Counted from the first letter of the stretch, positions 8,490 to 18,084 are shown. The stretch is 64,000 nucleotides of DNA from PALSA-612 sp046729255 (GCA_046729255.1 JBKPGF010000062.1:27546-91545), one strand, 5' to 3'. The notes: generated by a model from the sequence alone, not told the origin. Numbers and translations are program-made.

Positions 8490-8965
8490 CGTCGGAACAG
8501 TCCCTTCCTCTTCTTCTGCTGCTGCTCGATCCGCTGGCGCGTGTTGACGATGATGACCGTTCGGTCGGAGTTGTGCGAGACGCGGTTCGGGACGTTGCCG
8601 AGCAGGAACTCCTTGCGCCCGCTCATGCCGACATTGCCCACGACGACGACGTCCGCGTCCTCGGAGGCCGCGGTGTCGACGATCACCTGCGCGGGATCCT
8701 CGCCCGAGGAGATGACGGCGCGCGCGAGGTCGCCCGCGAAGCGCTTGCCGTACTCGACGAGCTCCTCCTTCGCCTGCGGCGGCGCCTGCGCGGGCGGGAT
8801 CACGACCTGACAGAGCAGGAGCTCCGCATCGAAGCGCAGAGCCATGTCCGCCGCAAAGCGGACGGCATGCTCGGCCGTCTCCGACCGGTCTGTGGCGACG
8901 AGGATCCGCCGAATGCCGGCATCGACTGTTTCCCGTGTGCCGGGCGCTCCTACCACATCGACCAC
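8486..8965 (-). CDS. Universal stress protein (UspA family)
   Basis: The 159-aa product has one Usp domain (RRILVATDRSETAEHAVRFA at the start) and the ATP-binding signature G-2x-G-9x-G near GNVGMSGRKEFLLG. It is therefore probably an ATP-binding member. The start is GTG; a second in-frame GTG lies a few codons later. The C-terminus is basic (KKRKGLFRR). It is translationally coupled to the UbiB-like kinase gene. A hairpin repeat separates it from the upstream crotonase gene. Confidence 0.85.
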   Translation of the reverse strand: MVDVVGAPGTRETVDAGIRRILVATDRSETAEHAVRFAADMALRFDAELLLCQVVIPPAQAPPQAKEELVEYGKRFAGDLARAVISSGEDPAQVIVDTAASEDADVVVVGNVGMSGRKEFLLGNVPNRVSHNSDRTVIIVNTRQRIEQQQKKRKGLFRR

Positions 8966-8985
8966 GCGCCGGATGAGCGCGATGG

Positions 8986-9072
8986 GCGAGTGCGAGGCAA
9001 GGACGCAGGGAGCGCCCGTATCGGCCGAGATACGGGCGCGACCGAGGACACAGCATCGCGCCGCCTGGCGCG
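8986..9072. repeat. Hairpin repeat copy B (intergenic)
   Basis: The element lies in the 164-bp gap between the crotonase and stress-protein genes. It shares a 19-bp exact match with copy C (GCAAGGACGCAGGGAGCGC) and has GCGACCGAGGAC. Its apical stem, CGTATC paired with GATACG around 9017-9033, differs in sequence from the other copies but keeps the fold. Confidence 0.6.
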
Positions 9073-9129
9073 TTCAGGCGGCCCGTGCGTTGCCGTGGTA
9101 GGAGCGCCACAACACATGGGGGGCGGAGC

Positions 9130-9900
9130 CTACCGACCTTCGAACCGCGCTGGACGCTTCTCCACGAACGCGGTCATGCCCTCGCGGGCGTCCTCCGACG
9201 AGAAGGCGAGATAGAGCAGGCGCCGCTCGTAGTCGATCCCGAGCGACAGCGGCCCCTCGTCCGCCCGCACGACGGCCTCCTTCGCCAGCTGGCTCGCCAC
9301 CGGACCCTTGGCTGCGATGTCTCGCGCGACCCGCTTTGCCTCGTCCAGCCACGCTTCGCGGGCGACGACGCGGGCGACGAGCCCCGCGTCGAGCGCTTCG
9401 CGGGCAGAGAGTCGGCGGCCGGACAGGATGACGTCCATCGCGAGCGCCTTCCCGACGGCGCGCGTGAGGCGCTGCGTGCCGCCGGCGCCCGGGATGAGCC
9501 CGAGCCCGGTTTCGGGCTGGCCGAAGACGGCCGTCTCCGAGGCGACGACGACGTCACATGCCATCGCCAGCTCGCAGCCTCCGCCGAGACAGAAGCCGGA
9601 GACTGCCGCGACGAGCGGCGTGCGTACGGCGCGAATGGCATCCCAGGCATCGACCCGGCGGTTGACGTACATCTCGACGGGCGTCGCCGTCGCCATCTCG
9701 CCGATGTCGGCGCCGGCCGCGAACACCTGCTCCGAGCCGCCGACAACGATGCAGCGGATCTCGGAGTCGGCATCGAGCTCCTGGATCGCCGCGACGACTT
9801 CCTCCATCAGCTCCGACGAGAGCGCGTTCAGCTGCTTCGGCCGGTCGAGCAGCACGGTTGCGATCGGCGGCTCGCGCTCCACACGCGTGTACTCAGCCAT
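9130..9900 (-). CDS. Enoyl-CoA hydratase (crotonase family)
   Basis: The product is 256 aa. Both catalytic glutamates of true 2-enoyl-CoA hydratases are in place: one in LGGGCELAMACD and one in QPETGLGLIPGAGGTQRL. It should hydrate trans-2-enoyl-CoA to 3-hydroxyacyl-CoA in beta-oxidation or an amino-acid or aromatic degradation route. The ATG at 9900 overlaps the end of the upstream crotonase gene by 8 bp, so the two are coupled. Confidence 0.88.
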   Translation of the reverse strand: MAEYTRVEREPPIATVLLDRPKQLNALSSELMEEVVAAIQELDADSEIRCIVVGGSEQVFAAGADIGEMATATPVEMYVNRRVDAWDAIRAVRTPLVAAVSGFCLGGGCELAMACDVVVASETAVFGQPETGLGLIPGAGGTQRLTRAVGKALAMDVILSGRRLSAREALDAGLVARVVAREAWLDEAKRVARDIAAKGPVASQLAKEAVVRADEGPLSLGIDYERRLLYLAFSSEDAREGMTAFVEKRPARFEGR

Positions 9901-10708
9901 CCGACTTCTCCACGAAGCGCTTCACCGCGCCCTGCGCCTCCTCGCCGAGCATGCTCAGCGCGAGCCAGTCGCGCGCGTGGCCGACCGTCTGGTTCCACGA
10001 GAGATCGCGCCAGAAGTTCAGCTGGTGCTTCGCGTAGCGCGTCGTCTGCGGCAGCTTCGCGGCGAGCTTCTCCACGAGCTCGTCGACCGCGGCGTCGAGG
10101 TCGGCAGCGGGAACGACGCGGTTGACGAGCCCCCACTCCTCCGCCTGCTGCGCCGGGATCTCCTCGCAAAGGAGGACGATCTCGCGCGCACGCCGCTCGC
10201 CGACCATCACCGGCAGCCACTGCGTAGCCCCGCCGGCGGGCACCGACCCGTGCTCGAGACCGACGTGGCGGATGTACGCGTCGTCGATCATCACCGCGAG
10301 GTCGCAGGCCATCTGGAGCTCGTTGCCCCCGCCCACGCAGACCCCGTTGATGCGGGCCAGGGTCGGCTTGCCGATCCCGCGCAGCCGGTCGTGCGCGTCC
10401 AGGAACGCGCCGAACCACTTCCAGTACCCCTGCGGGTTGCCCAGATACTCGGCCGACCACTCCTTGAGGTCGGCGCCGACGCAGAACGCCCGCCCCGCAC
10501 CGGTCAGCACGACGACGCGGGTCTCCTCATCCCAGGACGCGTCCTCGCAGGCCCGGCCCAGCTCCCGCAGCATCCGGAAGTCGAAGGCGTTCAGCCGTTC
10601 AGGCCGGTTCAGCGTGATCGTCGCCCGCGGCGGCGCCTTCTCGTAGATCAGGCGCTCGAAGCCGAGCTCTTCCGGCTCTTGCGGCCGCGGTGACGACGCC
10701 TCCGTCAC
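9893..10708 (-). CDS. Crotonase-family protein with an altered active site
   Basis: The 271-aa product has the crotonase core: TGAGRAFCVGADLKEW, then RINGVCVGGGNELQMACDL. The first catalytic glutamate is kept, but the second is not in its usual place: the segment reads VGLEHGSVPAGGATQWLP, with glycine where hydratases have glutamate. The HGSVPAGGAT segment resembles ring-hydrolysing crotonases such as 6-oxocyclohexenecarbonyl-CoA hydrolase, so an isomerase or hydrolase role is possible. That comparison is from memory of motifs. The gene is coupled to the enoyl-CoA hydratase gene. Confidence 0.8.
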   Translation of the reverse strand: MTEASSPRPQEPEELGFERLIYEKAPPRATITLNRPERLNAFDFRMLRELGRACEDASWDEETRVVVLTGAGRAFCVGADLKEWSAEYLGNPQGYWKWFGAFLDAHDRLRGIGKPTLARINGVCVGGGNELQMACDLAVMIDDAYIRHVGLEHGSVPAGGATQWLPVMVGERRAREIVLLCEEIPAQQAEEWGLVNRVVPAADLDAAVDELVEKLAAKLPQTTRYAKHQLNFWRDLSWNQTVGHARDWLALSMLGEEAQGAVKRFVEKSDG

Positions 10709-10718
10709 GCGCCGGACC

Positions 10719-12413
10719 CTACTCGACTGCGAGCGGGACGATCTCGAAGCGGTCGACGTCGACGAGCCCGTGGTCCGTGAGCTTGAGCTTGGGGATCACC
10801 GACAGCGCAAGGAACGACAGCGTGAGGAACGGCGTCGCCACCTTGCAGCCGAGTGCCGCCGCGGCTTCGTTGCACGCGCGGCTCTGAGCGACCACGTCGG
10901 CGAGCGGCGCGTCGGAAAGCAGGCCGGCCACCGGCAGCGGCAGCTCGGCTCGTACGCCCCGGGACTCGACAGCGACGATGCCGCCTCCCAGCTCCACGAG
11001 CCGCTGCACGGCCCTCGCCATGTCGTTGTCGTCGACGCCGACGACGACGACGTTGTGAGCGTCGTGCGCGACGGTCGACGCCAGGGCGCCCGATCGAAGA
11101 CCGAAGCCGCGGACGAAGCCGAGCCCGACGCGCCCCGTGCCGTGATGGCGCTCGATGACCGCGATCTTGGCGAGGTCGCGTCCGGGGTCCGACACCGCGT
11201 GGCCGCTCTCAACCCGTGGCTCCTCGATGAACTCCTCCGTCACAACCTGTTCGGGGATCAGGCCGATGACGCGAGCCCGTCCCCCGGACCACGGAATCGT
11301 GAAGTCGCCGGCGGAGATCGGCTGCACATGCACCGTTCGCTTGACCCACTCGGGCACATGCGCCTCGGGGATCTCGGCGACCGCACGACCGGCCTTCAGC
11401 ACGGTTCGCGGCTCGAACGACTCGAGGTCGTCGAGCACGACGAGATCGGCCTGATAGCCGGGCGCGATCCCTCCGAGGTGATCGAGCCCATGCCACAACG
11501 CCGGGTTGAGCGAGGCGAGCACGAGGGCGTCCTCGGGCGCAACGCCAGCGGCGACGGCCTTGCGCACCATCTGGTTCAGGTGCCCGGAGTCGGCGATGTC
11601 CTCCGGGTCGCGGTCGTCGGTGCAGAACGCCATGCGCGAGGGGCCAAGCTCCTTCACGAGCGGTACGAGGCCTTTGAGGTTCCGCGCCATCGACGCCTCG
11701 CGGATGAGCAGCCACATGCCGGCGCGCAGCCGCTGACGACCCTCCTCGACTGTGAGCGCCTCGTGGTCTGAGCGGATGCCCGCAGCGGCGTAGGCGCTCA
11801 ACGGCTTGCCAACGACTCCGGGGGCGTGGCCGTCGGCGTGGTGCGCGCCGTCGAGCGCGAGCTTCTCGAGCTCCGTCGGGTCGCCGGCGATGACGCCGGG
11901 AAAGTTCATCATCTCGGCGAGGCCGATCACGCGGCGGCGGCGGAGGAGACCCTGGAGGTCCCCGGCCGTCAGCGGGCGACGAGGCGACTCGAACTGCGAC
12001 GCCGGCACGCACGACGACGCCATGAAGTAGACGTCGAGCGGCAGTGCTGAGCAGACGTCGAGCAGCCAGTGAATGCCGTCGGTTCCGAGGACGTTCGCGA
12101 TCTCGTGCGGGTCGGCGACGACGGCGGTCGTCCCCATCGGCAGCACGAGCCGTGCGAACTCGTCGACGAGCAGCTTCGTCGACTCGAGGTGCATGTGGGC
12201 GTCGATAAAACCGGGTACGAGGTACGCGCCGCCGACGTCGAGTGTCTCCGTGCCTTCGTAGTCGCCCAGGCCGGCGACGTAGCCTTCGCAGACGGCGACG
12301 TCCATGTCGAGCCACTCTCGGGTGAAGACGGAAAGGACGCGACCGCCCTTGACGACGAAGTCAGCCGGCTCGTCCCCGCGGGCAACCGCGATGCGATGCG
12401 CAAGGTCCGTCAT
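10719..12413 (-). CDS. ade: Adenine deaminase
   Basis: The product is 564 aa, normal for Ade/AdeC amidohydrolases that convert adenine to hypoxanthine and ammonia. The metal-binding site begins with PGFIDAHMHLES; later hallmarks are the HHADGHAP segment, the CTDDRDP motif and ASLNPALWHGL. The C-terminal cyclase-like domain (HDAHNVVVVGVDDNDMA) is characteristic of this enzyme. The ATG overlaps the stop of the molybdenum hydroxylase gene (ATGA). It supplies hypoxanthine to that enzyme in the purine catabolic island. Confidence 0.93.
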   Translation of the reverse strand: MTDLAHRIAVARGDEPADFVVKGGRVLSVFTREWLDMDVAVCEGYVAGLGDYEGTETLDVGGAYLVPGFIDAHMHLESTKLLVDEFARLVLPMGTTAVVADPHEIANVLGTDGIHWLLDVCSALPLDVYFMASSCVPASQFESPRRPLTAGDLQGLLRRRRVIGLAEMMNFPGVIAGDPTELEKLALDGAHHADGHAPGVVGKPLSAYAAAGIRSDHEALTVEEGRQRLRAGMWLLIREASMARNLKGLVPLVKELGPSRMAFCTDDRDPEDIADSGHLNQMVRKAVAAGVAPEDALVLASLNPALWHGLDHLGGIAPGYQADLVVLDDLESFEPRTVLKAGRAVAEIPEAHVPEWVKRTVHVQPISAGDFTIPWSGGRARVIGLIPEQVVTEEFIEEPRVESGHAVSDPGRDLAKIAVIERHHGTGRVGLGFVRGFGLRSGALASTVAHDAHNVVVVGVDDNDMARAVQRLVELGGGIVAVESRGVRAELPLPVAGLLSDAPLADVVAQSRACNEAAAALGCKVATPFLTLSFLALSVIPKLKLTDHGLVDVDRFEIVPLAVE

Positions 12414-14728
12414 AGGGCGATGTCGTCGGGACGCACGGGCACGCGCGCGAGCTCTCGGCCCGTCGCGTCGCGCAAGGCCGAGACGACGGCGGCCGTCGAC
12501 ACGACGGTGGGCGGCTCGCCGACGCCCTTGAGCCCGTAGGGGCCGTCCGGCTCGGGCTCCTCGACGAGCACGGACTCCATCGGCGGAACGTCGAGGGCAG
12601 TCGGGATGAGGTAGTCCGTGAAGCTCGCGTTCGTGATCAGGCCACCCGTCGTCTGGATCTCTTCCATGAGGGCGAGCCCGTTGCCCTGCGCGGTGCCGCC
12701 TTCGATCTGTCCATGCACGGCCAGTGGGTTGAGCGCCTTGCCGACGTCCTGCGCCGTGCCGATCCACACGATCCGCGTCAGGCCCAGCTCGACGTCGACC
12801 TCGGCCACGACCTTCATCGCCGCGCACGCGAACGCGACGTGGGCCCGCTCGCCGAGCACCTGGCCGGTCTCGGGATCGAGCGGGTACGTGGGGAGGTGCC
12901 GGTAGACGCGCTCGACGTCGACGTCGCCGCCTGTGCGTTCGCGCTCCAGCAACGCTTCCTGGCAGGCCAACCGGACGGCGCCGGCGGCCATCCACGTCAT
13001 CCGCGACGCAGACGACGAGCCGGCCGAGCCGACGCCGGTCGTCGTCGGCGTCGTGACGGCGACGTCGTCGATCCCGAGTTCCTGGCGTGCGACCTGCTCG
13101 ATGACGTCCGTGACGCCCTGGCCGACTTCCGCGGCCGCGCAGAGCACTTCGGCGGAGAGGCCGCCGTCAGCGGTCGTAAAGAGCCTGACGCGCGCTGCCG
13201 CATAGTCGTCGAAGCCCTCCGAGAAGCAGATGTTCTTCATGCCGACGGCGAAGCCGGTGCCGCGACGCACTCCCTCGCCGCGCGTCGTGTTTCCCGTGCC
13301 GCCGGGCAGGCGCACGGGCTCGCGCGGCAGCTCCTCGGCTGGTGGTGGCGTGAGCTCCGCGCAACGGCGGATGACCTCGGCCACAGGCAGAGACCCGGTG
13401 ATGACCTGGCCTGTCGGTAGCGCGTCGCCAGGCTCCAGCGCGTTCAGCAGCCGCAGCTCGACGGGATCGATGTCGAGTGCGGCGGCGAGCTTGTCCATCT
13501 GCGCCTCGTGCGCGAAGCAACCCTGCACCGCACCGAACCCGCGCATGGCGCCGCACGGCGGATTGTTCGTGTACACGCACGTGCCCTCGACGAGCACGTT
13601 GTCGACGTCGTAGGGCCCGGCCGCGAAGCAACACGCGTTCGCGAGCACGGCGGTCGAGCTCGATGCGTACGCGCCGCCGTCGAGCAGGATGCGCGCACGG
13701 ACCGCCACGAGTCTGCCGTCGCGGGTCGCCCGATGCTCGGCCCAGATCTTGGCCGGATGCCGGTGCACGTGGCCGGCGAATGACTCCTCGCGGTTGTAGA
13801 CCATCTTCACCGGCCGGCCGGTGCGCAGCGCGAGCAGTGCTGCGTGGACCTGGATCGAGAGGTCCTCCCGGCCGCCGAACGCTCCTCCGACCCCGGCGAG
13901 GTGAACCCGGACCTGCTCGGGCGGGAGCCCGAGGCAAGGCGCAATCTGGTCGCGGTCGACGTGGATCCACTGGGTGGCGACGTAGATGTCGATGCCTCCC
14001 TCTCCGTCGGGCACGGCGAGACCCGACTCGGGGCCGAGGAACGCCTGGTCCTGCGTGCCGACCTCGTAGACGCCGCTCACCGACACGTCGCCCGCGAGCT
14101 CCGGATCGCCGTGCCTGATGATCATCGAGCGAACGACGTTGGGGCGAGGGTCATCGCGGAAGCCGTGGCCCGCGGTGGGCCGGTCCGGATGGAGAGGGTC
14201 CTGCTCGGTCGCTCGCTCCGGATCGGAGACAGGTTCCAGCTCGTGGTAGTCGACGTCTATGGCGGCGGCCGCGCGCCGCGCCTCCTCCGGGCTCTCGGCG
14301 GCGACGATCGCCACCGGCTCGCCGAAGTAACGCACGCGGTCGATCGCGAGCACCGGCTGGTCGCGGATCTCGAGGCCGTACGTCTTCGCACCCGGGACGT
14401 CGGCGTGCGTGAGCACCGCCTGGACACCGGGCATGGTCGTTGCTCGAGACACGTCGATCGATCTGAGGTGCGCGTGAGCGTGCGGACTGCGCAGGGTGTG
14501 GCCCCAGAGCATGCCGGGGGCCTCGAGGTCGCTCGAGAACGCGAACTTGCCCTGGACCTTGGGCACGGCGTCCGACCGGAGGATGCTCTCGCCGACGCGC
14601 CCCCGCTCCAGCCGCCTCGGGCTGGTGATCATTTGCTCCGAACTTTGCGCACTGTCGTTACCCACGCGCACGAATCTCCCCGATAGGCTGAAATCGGGAG
14701 GAGGCTCGTGGGAGGCCCCGGCGCTCAC
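12410..14728 (-). CDS. Xanthine dehydrogenase-type molybdenum subunit
   Basis: The 772-aa product matches the large molybdopterin subunit of the xanthine oxidase family: an N-terminal aldehyde-oxidase hammerhead region (residues about 45-150), the GVGGAFGGRED cofactor motif, and the C-terminal GLKGVGEPP with the base-catalyst glutamate. Hydroxylation of hypoxanthine and xanthine to urate is inferred from the flanking adenine deaminase and urate-pathway genes; the sequence alone cannot exclude another purine or aldehyde. The GTG start at 14728 overlaps the iron-sulfur subunit stop (GTGA). The first 45 residues are poorly conserved. Confidence 0.9.
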   Translation of the reverse strand: MSAGASHEPPPDFSLSGRFVRVGNDSAQSSEQMITSPRRLERGRVGESILRSDAVPKVQGKFAFSSDLEAPGMLWGHTLRSPHAHAHLRSIDVSRATTMPGVQAVLTHADVPGAKTYGLEIRDQPVLAIDRVRYFGEPVAIVAAESPEEARRAAAAIDVDYHELEPVSDPERATEQDPLHPDRPTAGHGFRDDPRPNVVRSMIIRHGDPELAGDVSVSGVYEVGTQDQAFLGPESGLAVPDGEGGIDIYVATQWIHVDRDQIAPCLGLPPEQVRVHLAGVGGAFGGREDLSIQVHAALLALRTGRPVKMVYNREESFAGHVHRHPAKIWAEHRATRDGRLVAVRARILLDGGAYASSSTAVLANACCFAAGPYDVDNVLVEGTCVYTNNPPCGAMRGFGAVQGCFAHEAQMDKLAAALDIDPVELRLLNALEPGDALPTGQVITGSLPVAEVIRRCAELTPPPAEELPREPVRLPGGTGNTTRGEGVRRGTGFAVGMKNICFSEGFDDYAAARVRLFTTADGGLSAEVLCAAAEVGQGVTDVIEQVARQELGIDDVAVTTPTTTGVGSAGSSSASRMTWMAAGAVRLACQEALLERERTGGDVDVERVYRHLPTYPLDPETGQVLGERAHVAFACAAMKVVAEVDVELGLTRIVWIGTAQDVGKALNPLAVHGQIEGGTAQGNGLALMEEIQTTGGLITNASFTDYLIPTALDVPPMESVLVEEPEPDGPYGLKGVGEPPTVVSTAAVVSALRDATGRELARVPVRPDDIAL

Positions 14729-15183
14729 AGGCGTTCCGCGGCGATCTTCACGGCCTCGACGATCTTCTGATACCCCGTGCACCGGCAGAGGTTGCCCGAC
14801 AGCGCCTCGCGGATCTCGTCCTCGCTCGGCCCGGGCGCGCGTGCCAGGAGGTCGGCGGCTGCCACCACGAGCCCCGGGGTGCAGAACCCGCACTGCACGG
14901 CGCCCGCCTCGACGAAAGCCGTCTGCACCGGATGGAGCTCATCGCCCTCCCCCAGGCCCTCCACCGTGACGATCTCGTGCCCGTCTGCCTGCGCCGCGAG
15001 CACCAGGCATGAGCACACGAGCCGACCGTCGAGGAGCACGGAGCACGATCCGCACTCGCCCTGTTCGCACGCGTTCTTCGATCCCGGAAACGACAGCCGC
15101 TCGCGGAGCGTGAAGAGGAGGCTCTCGCCCGGCCAGACGTCAGCCTCGACCGGTTCCCCGTTGACGGTCGCGGAGATTCTCAT
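14725..15183 (-). CDS. Xanthine dehydrogenase-type [2Fe-2S] subunit
   Basis: The 152-aa product has both iron-sulfur sites of the small subunit: a plant-ferredoxin-type cluster (Cys39, Cys44, Cys47 in ACEQGECGSC, plus a later Cys) and a helical cluster (QCGFCTPG and LCRCTGYQ). It passes electrons from the molybdenum centre to FAD. The ATG overlaps the FAD-subunit stop (ATGA), giving the order FAD, FeS, Mo in one transcript. Confidence 0.93.
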   Translation of the reverse strand: MRISATVNGEPVEADVWPGESLLFTLRERLSFPGSKNACEQGECGSCSVLLDGRLVCSCLVLAAQADGHEIVTVEGLGEGDELHPVQTAFVEAGAVQCGFCTPGLVVAAADLLARAPGPSEDEIREALSGNLCRCTGYQKIVEAVKIAAERL

Positions 15184-15977
15184 GCGGCGAGGCACCTGTC
15201 GACCGCGCGCCGGGCGAGGACACGGAGAGCGTGGCGGCGATAGTCCGCCGTGCCGCGCACGTCGTCGATGGGCGAGCACGCCGCGGCCACGGCATCCGGC
15301 AAGTCGCCCGAATCCTCGAGAGCGACGCGCACGAGCCCGGGCACGGGACCCGCGGAGCCGAACGACGCGCGGATCTCGCCTCGCTCGCGGTCGGCCGCAA
15401 CGGCGAGCGAGCAGACCGCTATCACCATGGCGTTCCGCGGTCCGACCTTCATGAACGTCTGCGACGAGCCGGACGGCCGCACGAGCACGGCCACGATCAG
15501 CTCGTCGTCCTCGAGCACGTTCCGCTTGGGGCCGACGAGGAAGTCGCGCACCGCAACCCGCCGCGTGCCACGCGTGGTGCTTGCGACCTCCACCTCTGCC
15601 TCGTCCACGAGCAGCGGAGGGAGCGCGTCGCCCGCGGGCGAGGCAGTGCCGAGGTTGCCTCCCAGCGTCCCGCGGTTCCGAATCTGCGGCGAGCCGACCG
15701 TCCGCGACGCCTCCGCGAGCGCGGGCAGGTCTGATGCGAGCTCTCCCTGCTCGATCTCGGCGTAGGTCAACCCGGCGCCGAGCCTCAAGAGGCCATCCTC
15801 ACGCGACCAGCCGCCGAGCTCCGCGACCTCGCCGAGGTCGAGCATCGCCGCGGGCCGTACCCGGTCGAAGTTGAGCTCGACCATGACGTCGGTGCCGCCG
15901 CGGATCGCGAGCGCCGCGGGATGCTCGGCCCGCGCCACGAGCGCCTCTGGGAGCGACCGGGGGCGAAGAACCTCCAT
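15180..15977 (-). CDS. Xanthine dehydrogenase-type FAD subunit
   Basis: The 265-aa product is the medium flavin subunit (CoxM/XdhB type). The FAD-binding loops are IRGGTDVMVEL near the N-terminus and TLGGNLGTASPAGD near residue 105; the C-terminal CO-dehydrogenase flavoprotein domain follows. It takes electrons from the [2Fe-2S] subunit and passes them to an acceptor. It lies 9 bp downstream of the ABC permease gene, so importer and enzyme are probably expressed together. Confidence 0.9.
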   Translation of the reverse strand: MEVLRPRSLPEALVARAEHPAALAIRGGTDVMVELNFDRVRPAAMLDLGEVAELGGWSREDGLLRLGAGLTYAEIEQGELASDLPALAEASRTVGSPQIRNRGTLGGNLGTASPAGDALPPLLVDEAEVEVASTTRGTRRVAVRDFLVGPKRNVLEDDELIVAVLVRPSGSSQTFMKVGPRNAMVIAVCSLAVAADRERGEIRASFGSAGPVPGLVRVALEDSGDLPDAVAAACSPIDDVRGTADYRRHALRVLARRAVDRCLAA

Positions 15978-15986
15978 CGGGAAGTT

Positions 15987-16952
15987 CTAGCGCTCCTCGC
16001 GCACGTACGGAACCCCGAGGGCCGCCGGCGCGCCAAGTCTCCGCTTGGCAAAGCGTGTTGACACGAGCACGAGTACGACGATGGTCATCACGTACGGCAA
16101 CGACGAGAACACCTCGGACGGCACCTGCGTCAGCCAGCCGCGGCCCTGAAGGATGAGCGGCAGGGCCGAGAACGCGCCGAAGAAATACGCCCCCACGAGG
16201 CACAGGTCGGCCCGCCAGAAGGCGAAGATGACGAGGGCGATCGCTATGAAGCCGGCGCCGCCCGTGAGCGTCGTCTGCCACTGGCCGATGATGGCGAGAC
16301 TGAACGTCGCGCCCGCCACGCCGGCGAAGGCGCCTCCGACGAGGGTGTGCGCGTAGCGATAACGGGTGACGTTGATGCCCATCGCGTCCGCCGACGCGGG
16401 AGCCTCGCCGACTGCGCGGACGTTCAGCCCAGGTCGTGTGCGCGCGAGATAGATGCCGATCGCGACGACGGCGACCCACGACAGGTAGACGAGCGCGTTC
16501 TGGTCGAAGAGGATCGGCCCCACGACGGGCACGTCGCCGAGCCCGAAAAGGTCGAGCGGCTTGAACGTGTACTGGGCGGGCGCGCCCGTGAGCTCGAGGT
16601 CGTTCCCGAGATAGGACGCCAGGCCGGCTGCCCCCGCGAAGATCGTCAACGCAAGGCCGGACACGATCTGGTTCGCCCGCAGCGTGATCACGAGAAACGC
16701 GTGGATGAGCGCCATGGCGGCGCCGGCCAGGGCTGCCACGCCAATGGCGGCTGCGAGCACGATCTCGCTCGGCCCATCGAAGCGCTGCACCCCCCAGAAC
16801 CCCATCACGGCGCCCATGAGCATCATCCCCTCGACCCCGAGGTTGAGCACACCGGAGCGCTCGGCCAGCAGCTCGCCGAGGGCGGCGAAGAGCAGCGGCG
16901 TCCCGTAGACGACCGCTGTCGCGACGAGGACGACGACGAAGCTGTCGTTCAC
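15987..16952 (-). CDS. ABC transporter permease, BMP/nucleoside (NupQ/YufQ) type
   Basis: The 321-aa product has about eight to ten membrane segments and the family signature ERSGVLNLGVEGMMLMGA near residue 32, shared by the second permeases of BMP-type nucleoside importers. The GTG start overlaps the stop of the first permease gene (GTGA). It pairs with the permease at 16949, the ATPase at 18243 and the lipoprotein-like binding protein at 19837. Confidence 0.9.
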   Translation of the reverse strand: MNDSFVVVLVATAVVYGTPLLFAALGELLAERSGVLNLGVEGMMLMGAVMGFWGVQRFDGPSEIVLAAAIGVAALAGAAMALIHAFLVITLRANQIVSGLALTIFAGAAGLASYLGNDLELTGAPAQYTFKPLDLFGLGDVPVVGPILFDQNALVYLSWVAVVAIGIYLARTRPGLNVRAVGEAPASADAMGINVTRYRYAHTLVGGAFAGVAGATFSLAIIGQWQTTLTGGAGFIAIALVIFAFWRADLCLVGAYFFGAFSALPLILQGRGWLTQVPSEVFSSLPYVMTIVVLVLVSTRFAKRRLGAPAALGVPYVREER

Positions 16953-18076
16953 TGCGCCGGCTCCGGGCTTGCGCGACGCACGCCCCTCCCGATGCGCACG
17001 CGATAGCGGATGAGTAGCTCACCGCCGAGGGCGCAGAACAGGATGATGCCTTGCATCACCCCGACGAGGCCGGACGGGAAGTCGACGCCCTGGAGCGAAT
17101 AGCCGGCGCTCTGCAGCCCACCCAGGAGGAAGCCGACGGGGACGACCGCGAGCGGGTTGTAACGGGCGAGTGCGGCGACGACGATCCCCGTGTAGCCGTA
17201 GGCCGAGCTCTGAAGCCCCGTCGGCTCGAGCTGATGTGCGAAGTCACCCTCGAAGCTCGCGCCCCCCAGCCCTGCGAGCGCGCCGGAGAGGCACATCACG
17301 GCGAGGATCTTTCGCCGGAGCCGCATGCCCGCGTAGCGCGCTGTCGGTTGCGAGTCGCCGATCACCTGCAGCTCGAAGCCGAAGCGCGTTCGCCAGTAGA
17401 CGATCCACATGACGATCGCCACGCCGATGGCGATGAGAAACCCGAGCGGCACGACGATGCCCCCGGCTGCGTCGATCGTCGAGGTCGGCCAGCTCGCGTC
17501 TTCGGGCGTGACTTTGCCGAGCGGGAACGTCTGGCCCTCGAAGCTCTCCGTGTCGCGCCAGTACGAGTGGCTGTCGATGATGAGGTACGTCAGGACGAGC
17601 CCGGCGACGTAGTTGAGCATCAACGACGTGATGATCTCGTTCGTCTTGAAGAACGCACGCAGCACCGCCGGGATCGCGGCCCACGCGGCGCCGCCGAGCG
17701 CCCCGGCGAGAGCCATCGCGAGCACGTAGAGCGGCGTGGAGGTGGCGCCACGATCGCCCAGGTACAGCGCGATGCCTACGGCCGCGACAGCACCGAGATA
17801 GAACTGCCCTTCCCCGCCGATGTTGTAGAGCTGCATACGGAACGCCGCCGCTGCACAGAGGCCGGTGAAGACGATCGGCGTCGCGAAGGTCAACGTCGAC
17901 GTCAGCGCCCCGTCGGCAACGAAGGCGGAGTCGATGAGCCTCCGGTAGGTCGCACCCGGGTCGTGTCCGGTGAGAGCGAGGATGATCGCCATGACGCCGA
18001 ACGAGAACGCGATCGAGCCGACCGGCACGGCGAAGCTCAGCCAGCGCGGCTGCTCCAGCCGCCGCTCGATCCTCAC
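16949..18076 (-). CDS. ABC transporter permease, BMP/nucleoside (NupP/YufP) type
   Basis: The 375-aa polytopic product contains FRMQLYNIGGEGQFYLGA near residue 80, the hallmark of the first permease of BMP-dependent nucleoside importers. It forms the channel with the NupQ-type permease. The GTG start at 18076 is separated from the ATPase gene by 166 bp, unlike the tight spacing elsewhere in the cluster; that gap holds a hairpin repeat which might lower or insulate downstream expression. Confidence 0.9.
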   Translation of the reverse strand: MRIERRLEQPRWLSFAVPVGSIAFSFGVMAIILALTGHDPGATYRRLIDSAFVADGALTSTLTFATPIVFTGLCAAAAFRMQLYNIGGEGQFYLGAVAAVGIALYLGDRGATSTPLYVLAMALAGALGGAAWAAIPAVLRAFFKTNEIITSLMLNYVAGLVLTYLIIDSHSYWRDTESFEGQTFPLGKVTPEDASWPTSTIDAAGGIVVPLGFLIAIGVAIVMWIVYWRTRFGFELQVIGDSQPTARYAGMRLRRKILAVMCLSGALAGLGGASFEGDFAHQLEPTGLQSSAYGYTGIVVAALARYNPLAVVPVGFLLGGLQSAGYSLQGVDFPSGLVGVMQGIILFCALGGELLIRYRVRIGRGVRRASPEPAQ

Positions 18077-18084
18077 GTCCCCGG

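Noticed and set aside
6888..9110. A 740-residue fusion of the stress protein region and the UbiB-like kinase
   Set aside because: The N-terminal 200 residues are the out-of-frame shadow of the universal stress gene and repeat B; the kinase starts at 8489.
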